Shown here one piece after another: positions 8,930-17,552 of a DNA stretch of 64,000 nt; position 1 is the stretch's first letter; each line of letters starts with the position of its first letter. The DNA comes from CAKMZU01 sp965248335 (GTDB lineage: Bacteria; Pseudomonadota; Gammaproteobacteria; Pseudomonadales; DT-91): assembly GCA_965248335.1 (NCBI GenBank), contig CBDFIY010000002.1, positions 620,001-684,000 of the forward strand, written 5' to 3'. The notes under the pieces were generated by a model. The model was not told the DNA's origin. It did not search any database and saw only the letters and a program-made list of their open reading frames with translations. A program made the translations under genes and the position numbers.

Positions 8930-9847
8930 TTAACCATACGATGGCGAAAGTAAAGTATCTAACGGGTTATAGATTCGTAGCACGCCAACCTTCTTTAAGG
9001 TTTCAATATCCTGTTCATTTAATAAAAAACGCTTGAATTCTTCATTTAGCAACCCTTGATTGTAGTGTTTGACCCATCGCCGGCAATGATCGCCTAGGCG
9101 GGCATCTGTAGTTTCAAGTAATATTGAGAAGGTTTTGACTTTCGCCTCAAACTGGGCGTAGGAGCGAATAGGATAGTGAAACACCTTGATGTGATTTTCA
9201 GTTCGTTTGTTAATTAGCTGCCAGCTATGCTTGGCGCGATGATTTCCACCTTTCAAACGCAGTAAACCATAGGGGTTAACAATGGTTTGCGGGCTGATTT
9301 TAATCAGCAGCATGGCGATGGCTGCATCATTAATCTGTGTTTCTTTATCAAAAAGAATAGGGTTTTTTACAACTAGGTTAGCATCAGTAAAACGGTAATC
9401 ACTTTCCAAGGCTTGTTCTGATAACGCCATATTGTAACGTGGAACGGTAATGACGGAGTCAGAAGATGTTAAGTAAGTTTTCAGTGATACGCCTTCGTTA
9501 GCTTGCCAAAACTCATCAGCATCATTACTGATCACAAGGTTTGCGCCCATCTTATTTCGGGCGATGAAGGCCAACTCGGTCATCCATTTGGCCTGTTGGT
9601 AGTTCTGATTGGGCTGATCAATAACCAGCATGTCGTATTGTTGAGTGAGTTCGCCTAGCTTTTCTCGTGTGCCATCTGTGGAGCCATTATCCATCACGAT
9701 GAAGCAATCCACACCTTGTTTGGCGTGGAAGTGGATATTGGTTTCAATGATGTCGACTTCGTCTTTGACGAGTAAGGTCATAGCGAGACGGATGTTATTT
9801 GAAGAGAGTAGCCTGTGGCCTAAGTAGTGTATGGTTTTATGTAACAT
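8930..9847 (-). CDS. glycosyltransferase family 2 (Glyco_tranf_2_4 type)
   Basis: The 305-residue protein contains LLVKDEVDIIETNIHFH near residues 25-41, the nucleotide-binding MDNGSTDGTRE motif, and NDADEFW as the DxD-like metal site. This pattern is typical of the PF13704/GT92-like group. Its start overlaps the 3' end of the KpsS-like gene by 11 bases, so the two are translated together. The substrate is not predictable. The C-terminal region with FHYPIRSY is conserved in this subgroup. Confidence 0.75.
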   Translation of the reverse strand: MLHKTIHYLGHRLLSSNNIRLAMTLLVKDEVDIIETNIHFHAKQGVDCFIVMDNGSTDGTREKLGELTQQYDMLVIDQPNQNYQQAKWMTELAFIARNKMGANLVISNDADEFWQANEGVSLKTYLTSSDSVITVPRYNMALSEQALESDYRFTDANLVVKNPILFDKETQINDAAIAMLLIKISPQTIVNPYGLLRLKGGNHRAKHSWQLINKRTENHIKVFHYPIRSYAQFEAKVKTFSILLETTDARLGDHCRRWVKHYNQGLLNEEFKRFLLNEQDIETLKKVGVLRIYNPLDTLLSPSYG

Positions 9848-10970
9848 GTTGGCTCAATTGAATGATTCTTTTTGTCATGCGATCAATGTGTTCTTGATCA
9901 GATTTTTTCCAGCTGGTTTTAATCTGGTAGTCATTTTTCAGGTAAGACAAGAAGCTATTGAGTAGTTTCTCGTTAGGTGTAAAGCGCATCAATAACGATA
10001 ACTGTTGATTTAGCTGTGCTTGGTTGCTTGCCTGTAATGTCATGCCTTCAATGGCGTAAAAAGTTTGGCCTAATACCATAACGGATTTTTGTTTCAGCAA
10101 TGATTCGATACCGACAGTCGAGTTAATGGTAATAATACCACCTGCAGCATCAATGAGCGTGGCGGTATCGACTGATTCAATCATCTGTAGTTTTGAATAA
10201 GGCTCAATCAACGCCTTAATTGCCTGAATATTTTCATCGCCGTGAGGATGAGGCTTGAAGCATATAAGGGGCATGTTGTCGCCAAGTGCTTTGCTTGCGG
10301 TGATAAATGTATTCACTAATGATTGTGTATCTTTTATCCAAGGAGAGAAAAGCGTTATTTGTGTATCGGTGTTCACCTGAAAAGGGACGAGAATATAAGG
10401 CGTACCATTAAAGGGTGGTTTTTGAGGTATGGATGTGGGTATAAAATCAAAGGGCGGGGCGTTTTTGTCGATAAAAAATTGCGGGTCACGCGGAATACTG
10501 TTCAGATAATTGATGCCACGAGGGTCAATCGTTGTTGTATCAGGAATTAATCCATTTTCCATGAACAGGCAGCGAATGTTTAGCGCTTTAGCAGCACAAA
10601 CAGCAATGCTTTGACGATATTTCAAACCGTTCCAGACAACCAATGTATCTGAGTGTGATTTAATCAGAGCGCCATAATAAATAGCGAATAAAATGTGTGA
10701 TTCTAGGGTTTTAAAATAAGCGTATACAGACCAATAGAGTTTGCTTTTATGGCGATGCTTTTGTGCATTTTGTTTTTCGGCTAAGCAGTTGTCTCGCGTA
10801 TTTTTAAGCTCGGCGGGTGCTTTATTCAAATATTTTAACCAGAAAGAAAAAAACCACAGTGATTTATGCCATAGAATGTCGCTTGCATGGCCTTTTTGTT
10901 TCAGTACTCGCTGCAATTGAGCGAAGTAGCTATGTTGTAACTGCCTAGCAGAGAAAAAATCGATTTTCAT
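9837..10970 (-). CDS. capsule polysaccharide biosynthesis protein (KpsS/KpsC-like)
   Basis: The 377-residue protein resembles the Capsule_synth family. It contains MENGLIPDTTTIDPRGINY in the middle, CFKPHPHGDEN and INSTVGIESLL toward the C-terminus, the arrangement seen in Kdo transferases that build the lipid-linked capsule primer. KpsC and KpsS add beta-Kdo residues to phosphatidylglycerol, so this protein may add Kdo or a related acid here. It overlaps the upstream sialyltransferase-like gene by 4 bases (ATGA) and the downstream GT by 11. A full Kps export system is not in the window. Confidence 0.65.
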   Translation of the reverse strand: MKIDFFSARQLQHSYFAQLQRVLKQKGHASDILWHKSLWFFSFWLKYLNKAPAELKNTRDNCLAEKQNAQKHRHKSKLYWSVYAYFKTLESHILFAIYYGALIKSHSDTLVVWNGLKYRQSIAVCAAKALNIRCLFMENGLIPDTTTIDPRGINYLNSIPRDPQFFIDKNAPPFDFIPTSIPQKPPFNGTPYILVPFQVNTDTQITLFSPWIKDTQSLVNTFITASKALGDNMPLICFKPHPHGDENIQAIKALIEPYSKLQMIESVDTATLIDAAGGIITINSTVGIESLLKQKSVMVLGQTFYAIEGMTLQASNQAQLNQQLSLLMRFTPNEKLLNSFLSYLKNDYQIKTSWKKSDQEHIDRMTKRIIQLSQHVT

Positions 10971-12034
10971 GAGGCTGTCAGCAAGCTAGGGAGTTCGTTG
11001 GGCGCAACCACCGTGATACCAATTTCTCGATAAAATTGTACAAAGGGTTGGCGTGTTTTATCGGTATTTTCGATCACAGCAATACTCTTGGCTTTTGGTT
11101 TAAGCCATTTTGTGTTGAGCAGGATACTTGAAATATCACCAACAATAATACAGTTAGGTTCGATAGCAGGGAGTAGGGCTTCAAAGAAAATGGTTTGTGG
11201 GATCAGGGTGGCGTTTTTATAGCGATGTACGGCAAGGCTATCTTGCTGCTTATCCCTTGGGTGGTATTTAGCAGCAAAGATTAAGCCTCGCTTATTTAAA
11301 TCATTGAAAATTTTTGGCCAGTGAGTGGATTGCGTTAATAAAGATTCGTGGGGCAAGCTAAAGATAATGTTAATGCCTTTGAGCGATTGCAAAGTGAAGC
11401 CTGTAGGGGCGATCAGTGATGAGGCAAACGCTTTAAGTGATGGATGATCAAGCAGCTTTGCATCAAAGGGTTTAATCATTTTTTCTTGTAGGCCGCTATG
11501 CGTGGCGTTAGGGAATGCTGCCCATATTTCGTCTATCCAGCTCGACCCTGCTGTAAAAGGCGTGTTTTTATACCAGTTGCCATAGGCAATTTTTTTTGCG
11601 GGGGTGTCAAAAAGGGTATGGTTTAACTGCTTCCCACGCGATGGCGGGATATAGGTGTAGGTGCCTTCATCAATATAGATATTGTGTGTATTTAAGTCGA
11701 GAGAGGCGCAGTACTGGAATTCTAATCGTTTGTCTGAGCCCGTAAATAATTGCGTCGGTTTATACGTATCCGCGAGCTGATGAATTTGCGTGAATATGCG
11801 TTTTCTGGATTTGACTCTGTTGCGGATTTTTTTATTTTGCCCTCCAAACATGAAAACTTCCGAGAAAGGCGAATTATCCCAGTGTTGTAGCGCGATAAAA
11901 TAGGGGTTTTCTACCGTATTGGCTTGATCGATAAGCAGCAAGACATGATTTTTTTGAGGGAAAGAAAGCGCCACGGCAGAAAAACACAATATATGCAGGG
12001 GTGTTGAAGCAAAGTAAAAATGTGTGTCGTCCAT
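10967..12034 (-). CDS. sialyltransferase-like glycosyltransferase, second paralogue
   Basis: About 355 residues from the ATG at 12034. The in-frame ATG at 12097 would add 21 residues with no counterpart in the paralogue at 944, which also begins a few residues before HFYFASTPLH. Shared motifs are IDEGTYTY, KYHPRD and GDISSILL, matching D/E-D/E-G, H-P and S-S/T of polysialyltransferase/GT52-type enzymes. Identity with the 944 paralogue is clear but moderate, so the duplication is old or the copies were acquired separately. It is coupled to the KpsS-like gene through an ATGA overlap. Confidence 0.65.
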   Translation of the reverse strand: MDDTHFYFASTPLHILCFSAVALSFPQKNHVLLLIDQANTVENPYFIALQHWDNSPFSEVFMFGGQNKKIRNRVKSRKRIFTQIHQLADTYKPTQLFTGSDKRLEFQYCASLDLNTHNIYIDEGTYTYIPPSRGKQLNHTLFDTPAKKIAYGNWYKNTPFTAGSSWIDEIWAAFPNATHSGLQEKMIKPFDAKLLDHPSLKAFASSLIAPTGFTLQSLKGINIIFSLPHESLLTQSTHWPKIFNDLNKRGLIFAAKYHPRDKQQDSLAVHRYKNATLIPQTIFFEALLPAIEPNCIIVGDISSILLNTKWLKPKAKSIAVIENTDKTRQPFVQFYREIGITVVAPNELPSLLTAS

Positions 12035-12189
12035 AAGTGATCTTCTCGAAGTGCTGCAACATATTACTGAATCCACCGTTATAATCAAATCAGGCAAATT
12101 TTTCTAGCGATGAATACAGCCGTCATCATAGCTAGAGTACTAAATGCTCACTTATAGAGGCGTATAATAGCTGCTATGAGCATCGATTC

Positions 12190-13701
12190 CTAGTTTACTA
12201 GAGGCGGTGAATCGGTATGACATTTACCGTTAACACGTGGTTTTAATATTGAAAACCAAACCTGCGGATGTTTTTTGTAGGTGATTGATCTCGCTGTGGG
12301 CCAATCAATCTTCTTAACATGAGTGATGCACATCCCTTTATATATTTCATGATCAGCGATAGCGGAATCAGAGACATAAAGTTGATCGTGTTTTGAGAAG
12401 GTTTCTCGGTTGACCCAAGGCGATCGTTGCCATTCACCTTGTATAAAAACACTCGGCCGGTCTTTATGGTACCAGGCGATATTTCCTGCTGGCCAAAGCT
12501 TGCCTGTCACGAGGGTTAATGGCGTATCCCCTTCGTATTTTTTCCAAAATTTATCGGCCTCAATCGCTAGGTTGTGCCCGTCATACATCAGTCTGTGCGG
12601 CTTTTTTAAAGTATAAGGAGAAACAAAAAAGACGCCGATCATTAAGATCACTAACAAGCTGTAAAAGAAGGCAACAGCGATAAGAAAACGTTTCCTAAAG
12701 TTTTTTAGATTATCAAGCTGCGCTAAAAAAATACCCAGTATTCCTGCAAAACAGTAACCAATAGGCATTGCCCACATGATTTTTATGTGTGCTGCCGTCA
12801 AGCCGGATAACAAGAGCAGGACAGCGATAGCGCAAAAAGATGAGAAGATGAAAATATCGCCCATAATGAGCTTGACGATACGCATGCTAGGCTCACGTAA
12901 GTAGCGTAAGCGGGTAAAGCCTACCCCTATGATTGTCGCGAACAGAACAGGCAATAAGTTGGTTAGGAAATTCGTAAAAAAGTTGAAAGGAAGCGTTAAG
13001 TGCTTAATCCACGATGCATCATTAGCAGAGGAGGAGCGATTCATGAAATATAAAATGGTTGAAAAATCGTTATTGAAGAGCCAAACGATATGTGGGGTGA
13101 TAACTACGCCAAAAACGATGAGTGACAGATAAGGCCCTTTCTCAAGGAAAATGTGGCGCTGTTTGATCAGGCACCAGATAAACAACGTCAGTAGCAGCAA
13201 TAAAATGGCATATTTACCCAGAAAGCCCAATCCGCTGAGTAGGCCAAGCATCAGCCACCAATGTGTTTTTTTCGTAGAAGTCGCTTTGATGAAGGCATAG
13301 ATAGACCAGGTCCAAAAAGGAATAAACGACATGTTCACATTGTATTCGTAAACAGAAATGCTCAAAAAGAGAATGATTAGGCTGGCAAAGGCTGTGTAAT
13401 TACCCGCTTTTATGCCGTAACGTGCTTTTACAATGAGTACAACAGGCCAGGCTGTTAAAAATCCACAAATACTGGATAAGAAGAACAACACAGCATCATG
13501 ACGACCAAAAACAGTAATCGCTATTTCAGCTAACCAGGCATTTAACGGGGGGTGTTTGAAGTAGCCTAGCTGCCACTCTTTAGCCCAATAGGCGGATTCT
13601 ATGGCATCCAGCGGTAGGTTAGGTGCCAATAATGACGGCACAATTGCCCAAATAAAGAAGTGAAGTAACAATGTTGGGCAAGCAATATTCTTTTCAAACA
13701 T
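12190..13701 (-). CDS. GT83/ArnT-like membrane glycosyltransferase
   Basis: The 503-residue protein has an N-terminal half of about ten membrane helices and a soluble C-terminal domain. The first periplasmic loop carries LPLDAIESAYWAKEWQLGY followed by KHPPLNAW, the catalytic-Asp signature of the PMT_2/GT83 group. These enzymes use a polyprenyl-phosphate sugar to glycosylate a periplasmic acceptor. With GtrB making the lipid-linked sugar and GtrA flipping it, this protein is a good candidate for the serotype-specific GtrC-like transferase. A repeat-bearing gap of 343 bases separates it from gtrA on the same strand. Confidence 0.75.
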   Translation of the reverse strand: MFEKNIACPTLLLHFFIWAIVPSLLAPNLPLDAIESAYWAKEWQLGYFKHPPLNAWLAEIAITVFGRHDAVLFFLSSICGFLTAWPVVLIVKARYGIKAGNYTAFASLIILFLSISVYEYNVNMSFIPFWTWSIYAFIKATSTKKTHWWLMLGLLSGLGFLGKYAILLLLLTLFIWCLIKQRHIFLEKGPYLSLIVFGVVITPHIVWLFNNDFSTILYFMNRSSSANDASWIKHLTLPFNFFTNFLTNLLPVLFATIIGVGFTRLRYLREPSMRIVKLIMGDIFIFSSFCAIAVLLLLSGLTAAHIKIMWAMPIGYCFAGILGIFLAQLDNLKNFRKRFLIAVAFFYSLLVILMIGVFFVSPYTLKKPHRLMYDGHNLAIEADKFWKKYEGDTPLTLVTGKLWPAGNIAWYHKDRPSVFIQGEWQRSPWVNRETFSKHDQLYVSDSAIADHEIYKGMCITHVKKIDWPTARSITYKKHPQVWFSILKPRVNGKCHTDSPPLVN

Positions 13702-14044
13702 GGATATAATTTATTGATTTAAGTGGAGTTGGGTGAACGTGCAATCTTCTGTATCGGGTTGCATTCGTTTAATACGCTTTTTATGCCGAGTACATCGTGT
13801 CAATCCGATTGTCGGGTTTAGTTTTATGCTTTTTTCGTCATTTACTCATTGGATTCCCGCGAAGGCAGGAATCCATTACCAGACAAACCTTTTGAAATGA
13901 TGTACTCGTATACCAAAACTGTTAAAGGCGAAGAACGGCCTTTAATGTGCTAAAAAAGAAGCGTTAGCAAGGCTGTTCGTCTTTCTTAAATCTTCTTTGT
14001 AGCGACTAAGGCTTGAAAATAGCTGCTTGTGTGGCGGGAGTATA
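13702..14044. other. intergenic stretch with REP-like repeat
   Basis: No gene was seen. It holds an inverted repeat at 13851-13874 (see the repeat entry), and otherwise T-rich non-coding sequence. The flanking genes share one strand, so read-through is possible. Confidence 0.5.
13848..13911. repeat. REP-like palindromic repeat, copy 1
   Basis: GGATTCC and GGAATCC form the arms of a hairpin around CGCGAAGGCA. A conserved tail follows (CCATTAC, then CTTTTGAAATGATG and TACTCG). The same palindrome-plus-tail occurs at 60525-60581 with substitutions, so this is a dispersed element, not a private hairpin. Confidence 0.6.
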
Positions 14045-14428
14045 TCAGCTATCTCGATCAGAAATAAATACCCAGTATTTCATGAGTATAAAGCTCATTA
14101 TAGGCGTCAGGAATACGATAGAGACAACAATAAAAAACGTGCTTGGAAATACATCGGTAAAAACGTAAGTGAATGTGTAATTGAAGGCGAGCGTTATGAG
14201 TGAGTTGACAAGAAACTTAACCTTGGTCTGAGTGCTTGATTGTGTTTTTGCAGCGGTAAATGTCCAGTTTTTGTGGCCTACATAAGAGACTATTATAGCC
14301 ACCATCCATGCGCCCACATTGGAGGCGATCAGAGAAAATTGTGCTTCTTGGAGTAAAAAGAAGACGCAAAGATTGGTGAGGGTTGCCAAAACGCCAACCA
14401 CGGCAAATTTTAAAAGGGTTTTTGGCAA
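14045..14428 (-). CDS. gtrA: GtrA-like flippase
   Basis: The 127-residue protein has four membrane helices and matches the GtrA family: LLKFAVVGVLATLTNLCVFF at the N-terminus and VGHKNWTF after the second helix. GtrA proteins are thought to flip undecaprenyl-phosphate-linked sugar to the periplasmic face. It lies 30 bases downstream of gtrB in the same direction, the classic Gtr order. Confidence 0.85.
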   Translation of the reverse strand: MPKTLLKFAVVGVLATLTNLCVFFLLQEAQFSLIASNVGAWMVAIIVSYVGHKNWTFTAAKTQSSTQTKVKFLVNSLITLAFNYTFTYVFTDVFPSTFFIVVSIVFLTPIMSFILMKYWVFISDRDS

Positions 14429-14458
14429 GCTGATATACCTAAGGTAAACGTGGGAATA

Positions 14459-15400
14459 TTACTCAAACCCTTTTTTGTCCATAACGAGGTAAACGGGGCG
14501 GTCTTTCACCTCAATGAATACCCTTGCGAGATACTCACCGATCATGCCTAAACAAAGAAGTATCAGGCCAGACATAAACAACATCACCACCATCAATGAG
14601 GCATAACCGGGCACATCTGTACCCATGATCAAGGTTTTCCCGATGATAAAGAATCCGTAGCAGAAGGCGATGAGTGAAATAGTGGCACCAATATAGGACC
14701 ACAGTTTTAAGGGAAAAGAAGAGAACGAAACAATGCCGTCAATGGCAAAACGATACAGGCCAAAGTAGTTCCATTTGGTTTCGCCTGCAGCCCGCTCTGG
14801 GCGTGCGTATTCAATCGTGTAGGTTTTAAACCCTAATGAAGCGAAAATCCCTTTCATGAAACGGTTTTTCTCTTTAAAAAGCTTCAGGCAGTCGATTGCT
14901 TTTCTATCTAACAGGCGAAAATCACCCACGTTATTAGGGATGTTAATATCGGAAATGCGATCCATGGTGCTATAAAAGATGCGTGAGGTCAGTTTCTTGA
15001 GCATTGAATCTGAGTTTCTGTCTACGCGTTGCGCAAGCACAACATCGTAGCCTTCTTTCCATTTTTCAACCATCTCGATGATAAGCTCTGGCGGGTCTTG
15101 GAGGTCGCAATCAATAGGAATGACCGACAACCCTGTGGAATGATCAATCCCTGCTGTTAGGGCCGCTTCTTTACCAAAATTTCTTGAAAGATTGATGATT
15201 TTTATTCGGTTATCATTGAGGCTGTATTCAACGAGTTTTTGCCAGGTGCTGTCGTGGCTGCCGTCATTCACACAAATAATCTCGTAGGCCTGTGTGACCT
15301 TTTCTAAATTGCACTGTATGCGTTCAAAAAAGCAGTCAATGACTTCTTCTTCGTTATACATGGGCGCAATAACGCTTATTTCTACTACTGAATTTTCCAT
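14459..15400 (-). CDS. gtrB: GtrB-like undecaprenyl-phosphate glycosyltransferase
   Basis: The 313-residue protein is a GT2 enzyme with two C-terminal membrane helices. Visible motifs are APMYNEEEVIDCFF (residues 12-25), CVNDGSHDSTW, IDCDLQDPPELI as the DxD site, and the DPM1/GtrB-type ERAAGETKWNYFGLYRFA before the membrane segments. It transfers a sugar, usually glucose, from a nucleotide donor to undecaprenyl phosphate on the cytoplasmic side. It is first in the gtrB-gtrA pair. The ArnT-like gene downstream is the probable final transferase. Confidence 0.88.
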   Translation of the reverse strand: MENSVVEISVIAPMYNEEEVIDCFFERIQCNLEKVTQAYEIICVNDGSHDSTWQKLVEYSLNDNRIKIINLSRNFGKEAALTAGIDHSTGLSVIPIDCDLQDPPELIIEMVEKWKEGYDVVLAQRVDRNSDSMLKKLTSRIFYSTMDRISDINIPNNVGDFRLLDRKAIDCLKLFKEKNRFMKGIFASLGFKTYTIEYARPERAAGETKWNYFGLYRFAIDGIVSFSSFPLKLWSYIGATISLIAFCYGFFIIGKTLIMGTDVPGYASLMVVMLFMSGLILLCLGMIGEYLARVFIEVKDRPVYLVMDKKGFE

Positions 15401-15762
15401 GGCGTTAGCTTACTAAATTTATTGATGTCAATCTACGAAGCGTGGATTGAAGTTCTGGTTTTATACCGATCACACTTGAAGATGCAAGGGCGTTGGCCGC
15501 GCTCGCTCACCCCAATCACTTACGGACTGTAAGCTCATGGGGATTCGCTCGCTTGCAGCCTTCTTGCATCTCCAATTCCGATGGGTATATATTTATCCCA
15601 GTCATTTTAATCGCCATGCGTGCCGACGGAGTTCTGGTTACTACCGATTAGGTTATGTGAGTGTGATTCCAGTCGTGCTGGTGCAGGGCGATAATCACGT
15701 TTAATGGTAAATCTGATTTTACACGATAGAGAGTAAGCCACGTTTGATATTGTTGCTGTATA
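15401..15762. other. intergenic stretch between divergent gtrB and EptA-like gene
   Basis: It contains one full copy of the palindromic 125-bp repeat (15463-15591) and an AT-rich remainder. The promoters of both divergent genes should lie here, but no convincing -35/-10 pair was identified. Confidence 0.5.
15463..15591 (+). repeat. 125-bp palindromic element, copy 1
   Basis: It begins ATACCGATCACACTTGAAG and ends ATTCCGATGGGTATA. The ends are inverted (ATACC/GGTAT), both halves contain GATGCAAG in opposite orientation, and a central CTTAC/GTAAG hairpin is present. Five further copies or parts are in the window (21599, 31711 inverted, 45674, 57626, 59552). Confidence 0.85.
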
Positions 15763-17433
15763 ATGCCCCATTTTTTGGGTGCTTGTTGGATGTTGTCAAA
15801 ACAAAAATTCTTATCGAACCCTTTTGTGGTCTTCATTTTTATTTACGGTGTGCCTTTTCTTCTCGCGCTCGTTTTTGCTGAATGGTCCGATCGTGGCTAT
15901 CGCACGCATCTGGGGTGGGCGGTTTTGTCGATAACGTATTGTTATATTTTTCGCTTTAAACCCCTCGTCGTGATGCTATCGATCGCTTTTATTATTTTTT
16001 CGCTGGTTGATATCAGTTATGCCATGGTGTTTGGCGGTATATTTACACGCACATCATCCATTGTGGGTGCAGTGGCTCAAACCAACACACAGGAGGCAAT
16101 CGAGATATTTCAAAGCTATTTTGATCCACTCGTTTTAGTCGTGCTGCTTGTGTATATGGCAGCAAGTTTTTTTCTTTTGTTTAAGCTTGTTTGCGAAGGG
16201 TTGCCTAAGCGAAAGTTATATCGAGGTATAGCGCTTTTTTTCTTTATTGTTTTAACGGCCTATTTATATCGGTTTATTGTTGTTAAGCACGATTATTATA
16301 AAGTGATTCCCGGTATTGCTGGTGCTTACCCTACTTATCTTGATAGAAGAGAGCCGCTATCGGTAGAGCTTAAAGAAAGAGAGCTGTTATCTAAAAATAA
16401 TGCCGGTAAATTTGTTAGCGCATTGGATGCACCGCAGACGTATATCTTTATTATCGGTGAATCAGTTTCTCGTAAGCATATGAGTCTTTATGGCTATCAA
16501 CGAGATACCAATCCTCACCTTAAAAAACGACAAGACCTCATTGTGCTTGATAATGTCATTAGCAATTTTGCACAAACGATACCTTCTTTGTGTTATGCAC
16601 TGACGTCAGCTACCACGCGTGACGATATTTCTTGCAATCAAGCGTTGAGTATTATGGATGCAGCCAATATTGCCGGCTTTAAAACGTGGTGGATAAGTAA
16701 TCAATTGCCTTTTGGGGGTACCTATTCGGCAATAGCGGAGCAGGCCGAGCAGACGATATTTATTGGCGATGTTGTGCGCGGTAAGACAGGACAACAATAC
16801 GATGGGCATATATTGCCAGAATTGGAAAAAGCACTTGCCTCTGACGCCAAGAAAAAAGTGATCTTTATTCACTTAATGGGCAGTCATTTGCGATACGATA
16901 AACGCTACCCTGCTGAATATGATCGCTTTGATAGCCCCCCGTATTTCGCCTATACCGATACATTAAGTGATAACCAAAAGTATTATATTAATACCTATGA
17001 CAATAGCATTGCTTACAATGATTTTGTGGTGAACGGGGTTATTGAACGCGTCAAGAAAAGCAGCCGGCATGAAATTGCTGCATTGAATTATATTTCTGAT
17101 CACGGCGAAGAAGTATTCGATGCAATTGATTTTAAAGGGCATCAGCCTGATAAGGTAACGAAAAATAGCTTTGATATTCCTTTTATCGTCTGGCTATCTG
17201 AGGGTTATCACCAGCATTTCCCCGAAAGCGTTGAGCGATTAAAAGCGAATGCGCATAAGCCCTACACGTTAGATGATTACTTCCATTTTTCGCTGGCGTT
17301 AATGAATGTCGCGTCACCACTTTATATCGAAGAAAATAGCCTTTTTTCGCCTTTATTAAAACCAAACTCACGGATGGTGTATGGAAAGGATTATGATGTT
17401 GATTATGTTCAACGCAAGGGTGTTGGTGGCTAA
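15763..17433 (+). CDS. EptA-like phosphoethanolamine transferase
   Basis: About 547-556 residues. The ATG at 15790 (MLSKQKF) gives a more usual N-terminus than 15763, but neither has a strong ribosome binding site. Four to five membrane helices fill residues 1-180, then a periplasmic alkaline-phosphatase-fold domain. Signatures are FIIGESVSRKHMSLYGY, NFAQTIPSLCYALTSAT carrying the Thr nucleophile, FIHLMGSH and YISDHGEEVF. EptA/OpgE/CptA relatives move phosphoethanolamine from phosphatidylethanolamine to lipid A, LPS core or glucans, and can raise resistance to cationic peptides. The exact acceptor is unclear. Confidence 0.82.
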   Translation: MPHFLGACWMLSKQKFLSNPFVVFIFIYGVPFLLALVFAEWSDRGYRTHLGWAVLSITYCYIFRFKPLVVMLSIAFIIFSLVDISYAMVFGGIFTRTSSIVGAVAQTNTQEAIEIFQSYFDPLVLVVLLVYMAASFFLLFKLVCEGLPKRKLYRGIALFFFIVLTAYLYRFIVVKHDYYKVIPGIAGAYPTYLDRREPLSVELKERELLSKNNAGKFVSALDAPQTYIFIIGESVSRKHMSLYGYQRDTNPHLKKRQDLIVLDNVISNFAQTIPSLCYALTSATTRDDISCNQALSIMDAANIAGFKTWWISNQLPFGGTYSAIAEQAEQTIFIGDVVRGKTGQQYDGHILPELEKALASDAKKKVIFIHLMGSHLRYDKRYPAEYDRFDSPPYFAYTDTLSDNQKYYINTYDNSIAYNDFVVNGVIERVKKSSRHEIAALNYISDHGEEVFDAIDFKGHQPDKVTKNSFDIPFIVWLSEGYHQHFPESVERLKANAHKPYTLDDYFHFSLALMNVASPLYIEENSLFSPLLKPNSRMVYGKDYDVDYVQRKGVGG

Positions 17434-17552
17434 GTGGTTGTTAGTTATAGTTTTTATTAGTGCTGGTTAAAAATCTTTTTGCGTATAGTATGTTAGCTGT
17501 AGGCTGCTGAGTTTGGTGTAGGTAGATTTTTTATAATTTTAGTGAGTAAGTT

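Noticed and set aside
12035..12097. Upstream ATG start for the second sialyltransferase-like gene
   Set aside because: The extra 21 residues have no counterpart in the paralogue at 944, and the ATG at 12034 aligns with its start.
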